DNA of 40,295 nt from a virus. The stretch spans positions 1-40,295 of the IMG/VR virus record IMGVR_UViG_3300003322_000534; one strand, 5' to 3'. Shown here piece by piece: positions 10,091 through 17,168 of this stretch. The position numbers and the translations under genes were made by a program. The first letter of the stretch is position 1; every line of letters starts with the position of its first letter. A model generated the notes under the pieces. The model was not told the origin of the DNA, did no database searches, and worked only from the letters and a program-made list of their open reading frames with translations.

Positions 10091-10723
10091 ATGGCACTGA
10101 CGACTATTCCATCAGACTTAATTACTGCAGATGCGGTTACATCGGCAAAAATTCAGGACGGGCAGGTGAGCGCTTCGGATCTTGCTTCGACGCTTGATCT
10201 CTCGACCAAAACGCTCACTATGCCTACAGGCTTGGTTCCGTGGACATATGGGGCGCAGATCGCCACGACTTCTGGCACCGCAGTTGAGCTGGTAAACGGC
10301 CTAGCCGACACATACCGCGAAATAGAGATCATGCTGGCTGGCGTGAGCACCAGCGCGGCTAACCAGCCTCCCTTACTTCAACTTGGCGACGCTGGCGGGT
10401 ACGAAACCAGCGGCTATATTGCTGAAGTTTCTATCATACAGGACGCGAACACCAATGAGACTGCCATCACTGATGGCTTCTCATTGACGCGCCCGACCAA
10501 CGCAGGCGCCGCTGATTTGATTACGGGCATTCTTCGTTTAAGCCGCTGGGACACCGCCGAACATCAATGGATAGCAAGCGGTCATTTTATTACTGAAGGC
10601 GCCATGGTGCATTCTGTCTGCGGCTATAAGACAACCTCGCAAGCGATGGACCGCATCCGCCTGACGACGACCGGCGGAGCCGCAACCTTCGATGCGGGTG
10701 AAGCGCGCGTCAGGTACAGGTAG
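10091..10723 (+). CDS. Second tail-fibre-like protein
   Basis: 210 residues. The N-terminus carries a DAVTSAKIQDGQVSASDL segment of the same 'SAKI/TAKI' repeat style as the preceding fibre. It is followed by a beta-rich domain ending in a short RVRYR C-terminus, typical of small fibre tips. A ribosome site AAGGTGAT lies about 10 bases upstream. It has no virion-anchoring domain of its own, so it probably attaches to or extends the first fibre, or is an alternative tip. The last 120 residues have the look of receptor-binding C-terminal domains. The function is inferred. Confidence 0.65.
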   Translation: MALTTIPSDLITADAVTSAKIQDGQVSASDLASTLDLSTKTLTMPTGLVPWTYGAQIATTSGTAVELVNGLADTYREIEIMLAGVSTSAANQPPLLQLGDAGGYETSGYIAEVSIIQDANTNETAITDGFSLTRPTNAGAADLITGILRLSRWDTAEHQWIASGHFITEGAMVHSVCGYKTTSQAMDRIRLTTTGGAATFDAGEARVRYR

Positions 10724-10793
10724 GTCTACTGTGCATCGCAACCTACACGCACAAAGAGTAGCCTCTACTAAACCAACCGGGGAGCCAGAGGAT

Positions 10794-11042
10794 ATGCCGG
10801 ACACACGTAGTGGGCGGGAGCGAATTGCCCGGCTAGAGGAACGCTCGGAAAACACCGATGAGAAGGTAGATCAGCTCATTGCTAGCGTTGAGCACGTCGC
10901 CAACGAAGTCAGCCTTATTCGAATGAAGTTCGAGAAAAGCATCAGCTTTGTGGGCGGCATAGCTTTTACATTCAGTTTGCTGGGCGGGCTATTTGTAATC
11001 GTTGCCCAAGCGGGGCTAAAGAAAATGGGGTTTGACCTTTAA
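10794..11042 (+). CDS. Coiled-coil plus C-terminal membrane segment protein (lysis-associated)
   Basis: 82 residues, starting at the ATG preceded by GGGGAG. Residues 7-50 form a charged heptad-like coiled coil (RIARLEERSENTDEKVDQL). Residues about 52-72 form one hydrophobic span (FVGGIAFTFSLLGGLFVIVA), followed by a short basic tail. This layout resembles haemolysin XhlA-type and other single-span proteins of phage lysis cassettes, and a holin or holin accessory role is plausible. The stop TAA overlaps the next start as TAATG. No pore function can be shown from the sequence. Confidence 0.6.
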   Translation: MPDTRSGRERIARLEERSENTDEKVDQLIASVEHVANEVSLIRMKFEKSISFVGGIAFTFSLLGGLFVIVAQAGLKKMGFDL

Positions 11043-11575
11043 TGAACAAAGATTTGGATATTTTGGCGCGCATAAAGCCGGTCGATTTGGGTTGGCTCGC
11101 CGGGATCATAGAGGGCGAAGGCTCGATTGTTCTACGGGAAGGCCCCAAAAATTCCCACTGGGCTGTTATTAGGGTCGCCATGACAGACCTCGACATCGTT
11201 ATGCGTCTGAGGAAGGTTACTGGCCGCGGTAAGCTCACATATATTCAGCCAACGCAGCCGCACCACAAGCCGCAATACCAGTGGGCGCTCGGCGCTCGGG
11301 CCGATGTGACCGCCATCCTTCGGCTGATTTACCCACTTATGGGCCACCGGAGAAAAGAGCGGATCACCGCAGCCCTTGAATATCTTGACGCTTACCCGAC
11401 GCCCCCAAAGAAGGGCGAGAATAATAAAAACGCCAAATTGACATCCGCTCAGGTGGCTGAGATCCGTGAAGCTTATAATTCAAAGACTGCTACCATCATG
11501 ACTCTCGCCAAGCAGTACGGCGTTTCTTTCCAAAACATAAGCAAAATTGTGCGCGGCGAAAGGTGGGCTGCATGA
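11042..11575 (+). CDS. LAGLIDADG homing endonuclease with C-terminal HTH
   Basis: 177 residues. Residues 18-28 read WLAGIIEGEGS, a LAGLIDADG motif with the acidic residue that binds the catalytic metal. There is only one copy, so the enzyme would act as a homodimer. After residue 120 a Lys-rich linker leads to an HTH-like segment (KLTSAQVAEIREAY then TLAKQYGVSFQNISKIVRG) that could read target DNA. The first ten residues (MNKDLDILAR) copy the start of the endolysin just downstream (MSKDLDILAR), suggesting the element settled at the endolysin start and rebuilt its 5' end. It is not needed for phage growth; its role is its own spread. Confidence 0.85.
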   Translation: MNKDLDILARIKPVDLGWLAGIIEGEGSIVLREGPKNSHWAVIRVAMTDLDIVMRLRKVTGRGKLTYIQPTQPHHKPQYQWALGARADVTAILRLIYPLMGHRRKERITAALEYLDAYPTPPKKGENNKNAKLTSAQVAEIREAYNSKTATIMTLAKQYGVSFQNISKIVRGERWAA

Positions 11576-12018
11576 GCAAGGACTTAGATATTTTAGCAAG
11601 GACTCTGTTTGGAGAAGCCAGAGGCGAACAGATCGACGGTAAGGCGGCAGTGGCCAACGTAATCCTTAACCGCACCCGTAAATCGCGGGGCTCTGATGGC
11701 AAGATTATCTATCAGCTCTTTGGCAATGGCAGCATCGAATCAGCTTGCCTAGCGCGTTACCAATTCTCCTGCTGGAATAACAACGATCCGAACCGCAATA
11801 AGATATTGGAAGTTAAGGCAACTGAGCCGTACTTTGCCGAGTGCATTGTCGTCGCCAAGCTGGCTATTGCAGGATTGCTCATCGATAACACCAAGGGCTC
11901 AACGCATTATCACGTGTTGAGTATGGGATTCCCGACCCCCTGGTTACGTCCAGGTGATACGATTCCTAAACCGGCGGTGATTATCGGTAAACATGCGTTT
12001 TACAACACGGTCAAATAG
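11572..12018 (+). CDS. Endolysin, SleB-type cell wall hydrolase
   Basis: 148 residues. The N-terminus LARTLFGEARGE carries the catalytic Glu (E15) of the SleB / cell wall hydrolase 2 family, which cleaves peptidoglycan glycan strands. VANVILNR, the Cys/Trp-rich FSCWNNNDPN segment and THYHVLSMGFPTPW complete the expected fold. The length equals the catalytic domain alone, and there is no signal peptide, so release through a holin is expected. I used the ATG at 11572, which overlaps the upstream stop (ATGA), rather than an in-frame GTG nine bases earlier. It is followed by holin and spanin candidates, forming a lysis cassette. Confidence 0.9.
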   Translation: MSKDLDILARTLFGEARGEQIDGKAAVANVILNRTRKSRGSDGKIIYQLFGNGSIESACLARYQFSCWNNNDPNRNKILEVKATEPYFAECIVVAKLAIAGLLIDNTKGSTHYHVLSMGFPTPWLRPGDTIPKPAVIIGKHAFYNTVK

Positions 12019-12027
12019 GGGGATTCA

Positions 12028-12183
12028 ATGATCGAGTTTATCACTACTCACCTGAACGATCTGTGGCTGATTGTGGCCCAGGTCGTCACGTTGGCTTCGC
12101 TGATCGTGAAGCTGACACCGAGCACTGCTGACGACGCTTTCGTGTCGAAGCTACTGCAGTTCATCGCACTGAATAAGAAATAA
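12028..12183 (+). CDS. Small membrane protein, holin candidate
   Basis: 51 residues (begins MIEFITTHLNDLW). One hydrophobic stretch covers residues about 10-27 (NDLWLIVAQVVTLASLIV), followed by LTPSTADDAFVSKLL. A short acidic N-terminus, one span and a 'KLTP-T-DD' segment recur in small phage proteins next to endolysins. A GGGGGA ribosome site lies upstream of the ATG. The position between endolysin and spanins suggests a holin or pinholin, but nothing proves pore formation. Confidence 0.6.
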   Translation: MIEFITTHLNDLWLIVAQVVTLASLIVKLTPSTADDAFVSKLLQFIALNKK

Positions 12184-12187
12184 AGAC

Positions 12188-12421
12188 GTGAGCTGGATTC
12201 AGCTCATTATTCTGGTTATTCGGGCGGTCGCGTGGGGTGTGAATTATCTCAGCGACCGTCAGCTTATTAAGGCCGGCCAAGCCCAAGCCATAGCAGACGG
12301 CCTTGCTCTCACCCTAACCAATGTGGAGAAGGCCAATGAAGCTGCTGATGCTGTTGTCGATCCTGATTCTGACTACGCTAAACGGGTGCGCGCTCGTTAC
12401 GAAAGAAAACCGGGCGAGTGA
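12188..12421 (+). CDS. Single-span protein upstream of Rz1-like gene (i-spanin-like candidate)
   Basis: 77 residues from a GTG start (no in-frame ATG), 4 bases after the holin candidate. An N-terminal hydrophobic segment (WIQLIILVIRAVAWGVNYL) acts as a signal-anchor, followed by an Ala/Gln/Glu-rich helix and a charged C-terminus. The o-spanin gene starts inside its 3' half in another frame, which is the classic nested spanin arrangement. On that basis it may be the inner-membrane spanin subunit, although the periplasmic helix is shorter than in lambda Rz. No strong ribosome site is visible, so translation is probably coupled. Confidence 0.6.
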   Translation: MSWIQLIILVIRAVAWGVNYLSDRQLIKAGQAQAIADGLALTLTNVEKANEAADAVVDPDSDYAKRVRARYERKPGE

Positions 12422-12557
12422 CTTCTGCACCATCGCCCGGCCCATTCATGATAGCCCTGCTGATACGCAGGAAACCCGGCTGCAGATCCTATCCCACAAC
12501 GCGAAGTTCGCGTGTGTCTGCGAGGGCATCTGTCCCGACACGGACACCCGCGGGTAG
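12336..12557 (+). CDS. Rz1-like o-spanin lipoprotein
   Basis: 73 residues starting MKLLMLLSILILTTLNGC, a lipoprotein signal peptide with lipobox L-N-G-C and Cys18 as the predicted lipidated residue. The following DFCTIARPI and a Gln-Ile-Leu-x-His-Asn segment recur in small phage Rz1-like proteins. It would sit in the outer membrane and join the i-spanin to fuse membranes at lysis. The gene overlaps the upstream frame by 86 bases and its last 69 bases are antisense to the integrase 3' end. The start ATG is preceded by AAGG. Confidence 0.75.
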   Translation: MKLLMLLSILILTTLNGCALVTKENRASDFCTIARPIHDSPADTQETRLQILSHNAKFACVCEGICPDTDTRG

Positions 12558-13700
12558 CTGCATCGCCCCAGCGATGTTTTCAGCCACCGCATTAACGATT
12601 TCCTTTTGCTTATGCCACATGAGGTGCGTGTAGCGTTGAGTGGCGCTTGGGTCGCGGTGTCCGAGGATCTCACCGATCCGCTTCATGTCGACCCCATAAG
12701 AGATGGCAACGCTCGCAAACGTGTGCCGCAGGTCATGAATACGGAAGTCTTTTAAGCCCGCCTGTTGCGTCAAAGACAGCCATGAATTGTAGTGATTATG
12801 AATAGGCTTCGATGGATCGCGTCCAGGGCAAAGCCATACGCTGTCAGGGCACTCCGCTATCATCTTCCGAATCAGATCCATCGCCTCTACAGAAAGCGGT
12901 ATGTCCTTCTCGCCCGTTTTACTGTCCGGCAAGCACAGCAGCCCGCGCTCAAAATCAACCCACTCCCGTTTGGCCGTGGCTATTTCATTCTTTCTGGCGC
13001 CAGTCAACAAAAGGAGCCGGAAAAACTGACCAGAGCTCCGGCGCCAGCGGTCGCCATTCTCCCATTCCCTTATCACGCTGCCGAAGCGCTGTAACTCCTC
13101 GACCGAAAGGTAGCGCTTGCGGGCCTTCTCCTTTTGCCGCGATATGAGCCTACACGGATTGGTGTGCTGAGGCCTCCACTCCCACTTCTCAGCAAGCTGC
13201 ATAGCCACGCTGAGCACGGCCTGGACACGGTTGGCTGTGGTTGGCTTCTCAACAGCCACCTTCTCGAGCATAGCGGCCACGCTCTTGCGGTCGACCTGGC
13301 ACACCCGCATTTTCCCTAAGGCCGGCAAGATCGAGCGCCGCCAGTAGCCCTCCATAGCGATCTGCGTACCTGCTTTCAGCCTGGGCTTGTGCTGCTTTTG
13401 CCATTCGGCGTGCAGATCCGCGACGGTCAACCTCTCGACATCGGTGAGGCCAGGTTTAACAGCCTCACCCCTGGCATTCTGCAGGAGCCAAAGCCTAGCC
13501 ACATCCCGTGCCTGTGGGAGGGTGAGCACGCCGGCGTCACCTATTTTCGGCCGTCGCTCCTGCCGATCCTTGGTTCTGAAATATAGGTAGAAGCTGGTGC
13601 GCTGGACACCGCGTTTGGCGTGCAGACCAGTTACCTGGTCATCCCACAACACCTCGCCTGGTTGCATCTTGGCGAGGGCGGCGGCAGAAAGTTTGGACAT
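12489..13700 (-). CDS. int: Tyrosine-type integrase
   Basis: 403 residues from the ATG at 13700, which has AAAGGAG about 9 bases upstream; a longer start would add 9 residues. Residues 1-90 look like the arm-binding DUF4102-type domain of P4-like integrases. Residues 90-190 form the core-binding SAM-like region, and 200-380 the catalytic domain with Arg236, His322-x-x-Arg325, His348 and nucleophile Tyr357 in RYTHLMW. All catalytic residues are present. It inserts phage DNA at a bacterial attachment site. The gene is at the end of the leftward early region and ends inside the o-spanin gene on the other strand. The candidate attP lies directly upstream. Confidence 0.95.
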   Translation of the reverse strand: MSKLSAAALAKMQPGEVLWDDQVTGLHAKRGVQRTSFYLYFRTKDRQERRPKIGDAGVLTLPQARDVARLWLLQNARGEAVKPGLTDVERLTVADLHAEWQKQHKPRLKAGTQIAMEGYWRRSILPALGKMRVCQVDRKSVAAMLEKVAVEKPTTANRVQAVLSVAMQLAEKWEWRPQHTNPCRLISRQKEKARKRYLSVEELQRFGSVIREWENGDRWRRSSGQFFRLLLLTGARKNEIATAKREWVDFERGLLCLPDSKTGEKDIPLSVEAMDLIRKMIAECPDSVWLCPGRDPSKPIHNHYNSWLSLTQQAGLKDFRIHDLRHTFASVAISYGVDMKRIGEILGHRDPSATQRYTHLMWHKQKEIVNAVAENIAGAMQLPAGVRVGTDALADTRELRVVG

Positions 13701-13720
13701 AGCTGGCTCCTTTGGTTCGG

Positions 13721-13947
13721 GTCGCACACGGGTCGCAACCCATGAGGATTTTCCGGCCCATTATCACCAGCTATGCCCTTTGAACTCTACCCTCTAAGAC
13801 CTTGTTATGACTTGTTATAATCAGTCTTGACAAGGTTCGGAGTAGATCCATTGAGAAAACACTGGAGACTTTTGTGCCTCGAAAATCATCCAATCAATAA
13901 CACGACTTAGAGGAAACTGCAAGTGTGCAGGTCGCACCTGTGTCGCA
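13721..13947. other. Candidate phage attachment site (attP) with paired arm repeats
   Basis: GTCGCA occurs as two direct pairs, 13721/13732 and 13931/13942. Each pair is spaced exactly 11 bases (one helical turn), and all four copies point the same way. Between them, 13799-13836 holds ACCTTGT...ACAAGGT inverted arms and the 8-base repeat CTTGTTAT at 13801 and 13811. Two arm-site pairs around an AT-rich core, next to the integrase start, is the layout expected for a tyrosine-integrase attP. The core crossover is not determined. TATAAT at 13816-13821 could also be a promoter box. Confidence 0.5.
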
Positions 13948-14316
13948 TCACTCACTCCTTTTGAGTTTGGAGAGGGTTTCGCGGGCAATGGCTCTGGCCT
14001 GGAATCCGTCGAAATCAGTTTCAATGTCGGTCATTTCAGCTATTCGCTCCAACGCCTCCAGCGCCTCTTTAAGCAACGGCTGGGCCACTGATAGGCTGAC
14101 TTCACGTATCTTGCCATACTCTCTTAGTGTTTTTGCGGCGTCCTCTTCCCATTGCGCCAGATATTTTTCGTATTCCTCATGCGCCCAAGCATATGGCGTA
14201 AGGCAATGCTCGTCAGGAGCTTCGTTCATGGCTTTTTGCAGGTTGCGAGATTCAGCACATAAATTCAGTCCGCGCTTCACTAACTGTGCCATCATCTCCA
14301 CTAAATCATTGCTCAC
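13948..14316 (-). CDS. Small helical phage protein, unknown function
   Basis: 122 residues from a GTG start that overlaps the upstream stop (GTGA at 14313-14316). Predicted mostly helical and charged (AHEEYEKYLAQWEEDAAKTL), with a C-terminal EAARE/KLKR-style helix. It is the last gene of the leftward small-gene operon before the integrase control region. I do not recognise the family. An alternative start at an ATG-ATG eight codons in has a poorer ribosome site. Confidence 0.6.
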   Translation of the reverse strand: MSNDLVEMMAQLVKRGLNLCAESRNLQKAMNEAPDEHCLTPYAWAHEEYEKYLAQWEEDAAKTLREYGKIREVSLSVAQPLLKEALEALERIAEMTDIETDFDGFQARAIARETLSKLKRSE

Positions 14317-14636
14317 ACTTCCCCCATTGCTTTGCGGTATTGTTTCAAGACTTGCTGAGCTTTCCATCCTTCTGGGTTTAGGTGCTGATAATACTTGAGT
14401 CCTTCCACCATCTGCTCTATAAGCGGCTGCATGACAGTGAAGGCGGCTGTAGCGATATGGGGTGACCACGTGCAGATTACCGGATTGAACTGTGACGGCC
14501 AACCCTGAGTATGAACTGTATCCTGAATAATACGCTCAGTTATCTGCTTGATTAGTTCGTTTTTAGTCATAGGCTTTTCCTTGCAATAACAGTCGAACCG
14601 CCCACAGCTTTCGCAATCTTCGCTTCTATCGCTCAT
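14313..14636 (-). CDS. Small protein with N-terminal Cys cluster, unknown function
   Basis: 107 residues. The N-terminus has CESCGRFDCYC, possibly a zinc-binding knuckle, followed by a helical region with conserved-looking aromatic residues (KYYQHLNPEGW). The ATG at 14636 overlaps the stop of the 38-residue gene upstream (ATGA) and GGGAAAG precedes it. It is linked by a four-base overlap to the next gene. I do not recognise the family. Confidence 0.6.
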   Translation of the reverse strand: MSDRSEDCESCGRFDCYCKEKPMTKNELIKQITERIIQDTVHTQGWPSQFNPVICTWSPHIATAAFTVMQPLIEQMVEGLKYYQHLNPEGWKAQQVLKQYRKAMGEV

Positions 14637-14749
14637 AAACAAAACTTTCCCAAATTGATTACAGAGGCCAACGCAAACCCGGCGACACCGCCACCAATAA
14701 ATATTGCCGACATAAAGCCGAGCATTGCCAATCTCGCTAACCCTTCCAT
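14633..14749 (-). CDS. 38-residue single-span membrane protein
   Basis: A very short gene starting MEGLARLAMLGFMSAIF. Nearly the whole product is one Gly/Ala-rich hydrophobic span. It is supported by tight coupling on both sides: its ATG overlaps the stop of the upstream gene (TAATG) and its TGA overlaps the next ATG (ATGA), with GGGAGG upstream. The function is unknown. Confidence 0.6.
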   Translation of the reverse strand: MEGLARLAMLGFMSAIFIGGGVAGFALASVINLGKFCL

Positions 14750-14976
14750 TAATCCCTCCCCGCTTTCATCGCCTCTAATTCAGGAAGCGCAGCCTTCATC
14801 GTTTCACACGCCACTTCGTAAGTAACTGGCTCGCGAAAGTCGATGAACCCATAAGGCGTTCTCCAGCCGCGCGACTTAGGAATACGCCAGTCAGCATGCG
14901 CTTCATCGGCATGCGTTTCTGCAAATCGTTGCGTAGTGAACTTTTTGCCGCACTTTGCTGGACACATTACAGCCAT
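14749..14976 (-). CDS. Small C2H2-like zinc-finger protein
   Basis: 75 residues. CPAKCGKKFTTQRFAETH and a second His five residues on give a C-x3-C-x12-H-x4-H layout resembling a C2H2 finger, so zinc and possibly DNA binding are plausible. The ATG at 14976 overlaps the HNH gene stop (TGATG) and has GGTAGGTGGG upstream. The C-terminus is helical. It may be a small transcription or host-interaction factor, and the role is not known. Confidence 0.6.
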   Translation of the reverse strand: MAVMCPAKCGKKFTTQRFAETHADEAHADWRIPKSRGWRTPYGFIDFREPVTYEVACETMKAALPELEAMKAGRD

Positions 14977-15524
14977 CACCCACCTACCTTTCTACGCAGC
15001 GGGGCAAGACGGGCATCTGGAAAGTTTAGACGGGCGAACTCACCGTAAAGTTCTTTTGCCTTTGCGTCATAACAAAGGGCGGCTTCCTCTGGCGTGTCGA
15101 ATCTTCCTATGATAATACTCTTACGCTTTTCGGTTACAGTAGCGAGCCATCTTCTTCTATACTGAATAACACCCTTGTACTGCCGTCCGACCTTTGCTTT
15201 AGAGTTTCTAATATTATCAGTGTTGGTGCATATACGTAGATTGCTTCTCCTGTTGTTTAGCCCGTCCCCATCAATATGATCTGTTACAAAACCCTCTGGT
15301 GTCTCCATAATCAATGCATGCATCGCGTGGTGCGATAAATGGGCATTACCTTCGCTTCTATTGGTCTTGGCGTACCATGTGTATCTTCCAGGCGTAGCGT
15401 ACCATTTGATCGGCGCCACCAGCTCAAGGTCTACAGCATCGATCTTCGCTATTCTGCCTCTGGTCAGTACAACTCCGATGCAATCATCTGACAAAGTGAT
15501 ATATTGATTATATTTCTTAGGCAT
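14976..15524 (-). CDS. HNH endonuclease with AP2-type DNA-binding domain
   Basis: 182 residues. The middle carries the HNH nuclease core (TDHIDGDGLNNRRSNLRICT) and the C-terminal 60 residues carry an AP2/ERF-like domain (YKGVIQYRRRWLATV, then GRFDTPEEAALCYDAKAKEL). This pairing is typical of phage homing endonucleases. A paralogue of the same architecture is at 27421-27897. It overlaps the Lar-like gene upstream by 8 bases and the zinc-finger gene downstream by 1 base. It has probably entered as a selfish element, though it keeps operon coupling. Confidence 0.85.
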   Translation of the reverse strand: MPKKYNQYITLSDDCIGVVLTRGRIAKIDAVDLELVAPIKWYATPGRYTWYAKTNRSEGNAHLSHHAMHALIMETPEGFVTDHIDGDGLNNRRSNLRICTNTDNIRNSKAKVGRQYKGVIQYRRRWLATVTEKRKSIIIGRFDTPEEAALCYDAKAKELYGEFARLNFPDARLAPLRRKVGG

Positions 15525-15963
15525 GATTCAGATCCCTGATGGAATGCAAGAACTGCTCGGCGTAACCAGACTTCCCGTCATTAGCTAATTGCCCGCGATA
15601 TTTTTCCAGTGTTGCACACACCTCATTCAGCGCAGCGCGGATGGTGTCGAGTTGATTATGCGCAGCGATAAGATTGCCCTTCGTAGTCATGTGTGAGTCA
15701 CATTCAGCCAGATAACGTTCAATGTACCTGTCTGCTTGCTCGCGGAGCGTGGATTCGGTGATGCGAGTGTTCCACCAATTGATCTGATACATTCCCATGC
15801 GCAATTCACAATCTTCGTTGTCGCAGTGAACCCATTCATCTTCGTCTTCACAGAGCAGTGCTTTTGATCCACAAAACGGGCACGGCAATAACTCAAGCTT
15901 CCGCTGATTCACCGGGTGGCAGTCCTCGTAACCGCCGATCAATTTATCTTCGTGCGTGTTCAT
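15517..15963 (-). CDS. Lar-like zinc-ribbon protein (restriction alleviation family)
   Basis: 148 residues. Residues about 26-66 hold LLPCPFCGSKALL, then a CDNEDCEL pair and NWWNTR, the zinc ribbon of the Lar-type restriction alleviation family. The C-terminal half is a helical extension absent from the shortest members. In Rac prophage, Lar moderates type I restriction. Here the same action is inferred only from the domain, and many phage members have no tested role. The start is set by GAGGAG 9 bases upstream of the ATG at 15963, which overlaps the previous stop (ATGA). Confidence 0.75.
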   Translation of the reverse strand: MNTHEDKLIGGYEDCHPVNQRKLELLPCPFCGSKALLCEDEDEWVHCDNEDCELRMGMYQINWWNTRITESTLREQADRYIERYLAECDSHMTTKGNLIAAHNQLDTIRAALNEVCATLEKYRGQLANDGKSGYAEQFLHSIRDLNHA

Positions 15964-16601
15964 TGTTTGTTCTCCTCAGTTGGCGGTGGTGGCAATGGCA
16001 TCCAGTGAGCGCCTCGATTCAACCGATACAAGGCGCTTCGATAATTAACGCCAGCAATCTCGCAGGCTTCCGAAAGTGGCATCTCTCGGTTTTGATATGA
16101 GACTAGACGGTGATTACGCTTATTACGCGCCTGAACTTTAGGAGATGCCCAGCGACAATTAGAGGGTTCATAGTTACCGTTAACATCGATTCGGTCTATT
16201 GTTGTATTGGAAAATGGTTTACTTCCCATGTCTCTTAAAAAACATTCAAAATCATTCTGCCATTGTGGGCAAACTGTAATCCCTCTTTCGCCATATTGAA
16301 GGTATTTGGCATCGTTAAGATTCGAGCACCGCGCTTTCATTTTTATCCATGAATTGTATTCTGTACTTCCCGTTTTCCCATGTGTCGTGTGTGCCTCAGT
16401 AACAGCTCGGGCCACACTTTCTTTTTGAAGGCAGCCGCAACTGCCCGTATGGCCATTGTTAAGGCTGCGTGGATTGGTAGTAATAAAAGAACCACAATCA
16501 CAAACACAGTTAACAGTGCGACGACCTTTATTGCGCTTTCCATCGCCAATAACTGTTAGCCGTTGGAATCGTTGGCCTGTAATATCAATTTTAGCTGGCA
16601 T
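15960..16601 (-). CDS. HNH-like homing endonuclease with N-terminal Cys motifs
   Basis: 213 residues from the second ATG of an ATG-ATG pair, which gives AAGGAG a spacing of about 7. The N-terminal half has CVCDCGS and SCGCLQKE, a likely zinc site. The middle has THGKTGSTEYNSWIKMKARC and YGERGITVCPQWQ, and then TTIDRIDVNGNYEPSNCRWA, the nuclease core of a phage HNH-related family. The C-terminus looks like an HTH (PLSEACEIAGVNYRSALYRL). It overlaps the upstream gene by 11 bases. It is probably a mobile endonuclease. Confidence 0.75.
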   Translation of the reverse strand: MPAKIDITGQRFQRLTVIGDGKRNKGRRTVNCVCDCGSFITTNPRSLNNGHTGSCGCLQKESVARAVTEAHTTHGKTGSTEYNSWIKMKARCSNLNDAKYLQYGERGITVCPQWQNDFECFLRDMGSKPFSNTTIDRIDVNGNYEPSNCRWASPKVQARNKRNHRLVSYQNREMPLSEACEIAGVNYRSALYRLNRGAHWMPLPPPPTEENKQ

Positions 16602-16848
16602 CATTTTCTCCTTTATCCAACCACCCGTTTGTTTCCACGCGGGGCTGGAGGGCTCCGATGGCGGCTTGGAATCCAGACATGAAGAAAACAAAATCATCTT
16701 GTTGGGCTTGTTCTTGGTATTCACCAAAATCCGTTTTTGAGAAATCGCCTTCGTAATAATCGTGAGTTTTTTCTTCAAATAGTTTGCGGCAGAGCTTTGC
16801 TTGCTTCTCCACCTCATCAGAGGCAAACTCAGTGTAGGGGTGGGTCAT
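16591..16848 (-). CDS. Small acidic phage protein, unknown function
   Basis: 85 residues, rich in Glu, Gln, Phe and Asp, with a helical N-terminal half and a FVFFMSGFQAAIGAL amphipathic helix. The ATG at 16848 overlaps the upstream stop (ATGA). It is part of the leftward coupled operon. I do not recognise the family. Confidence 0.6.
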   Translation of the reverse strand: MTHPYTEFASDEVEKQAKLCRKLFEEKTHDYYEGDFSKTDFGEYQEQAQQDDFVFFMSGFQAAIGALQPRVETNGWLDKGENDAS

Positions 16849-17168
16849 GATGCGTCTCCCATAGGTATAAACGGATAATGCAACGCATCCTTAGCTACTG
16901 ATTGCAACGAATCATAACTGCTATAATAACGAATTTTGCCTGATTGAGTTATGCCTTTTCCGTTTGCAATCTTGGCTAAAGCTAATCGCAGGCATTTTAC
17001 TTCTTTTTCCAACGCCAGAACTTCTGGACTTTTGAAAATATCCTCGTGCTTAACATGCTTTCCGTCTTTGCTAACCCCTAGCCCGTGGTTAACGGTATCC
17101 AGAATAACATCGTTTAAAGTTTTCACCCCATCCTCCTGCTTCGTGTTCACTTCATTATCGGCTGTCAT
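16845..17168 (-). CDS. Small phage protein, unknown function
   Basis: 107 residues with a predicted coiled segment (LALEKEVKCLRLALAKIANG) in the middle and charged flanks. The start overlaps the upstream stop and the end overlaps the next start, both as ATGA. No enzyme or binding motif is recognised. Confidence 0.6.
   Translation of the reverse strand: MTADNEVNTKQEDGVKTLNDVILDTVNHGLGVSKDGKHVKHEDIFKSPEVLALEKEVKCLRLALAKIANGKGITQSGKIRYYSSYDSLQSVAKDALHYPFIPMGDAS

Noticed and set aside
12467-12480. Another CTGC-N6-GCAG word (CTGCTGATACGCAG)
   Set aside because: It lies inside the o-spanin gene, its N6 centre and flanks do not resemble the other operators, and it has no promoter context. About one chance hit is expected.
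13917-13930. Operator-like CTGCAAGTGTGCAG beside the right arm of the attP candidate
   Set aside because: It is intergenic and has AACTGC on the left, but no -35/-10 fits around it. I did not count it with the seven operators.
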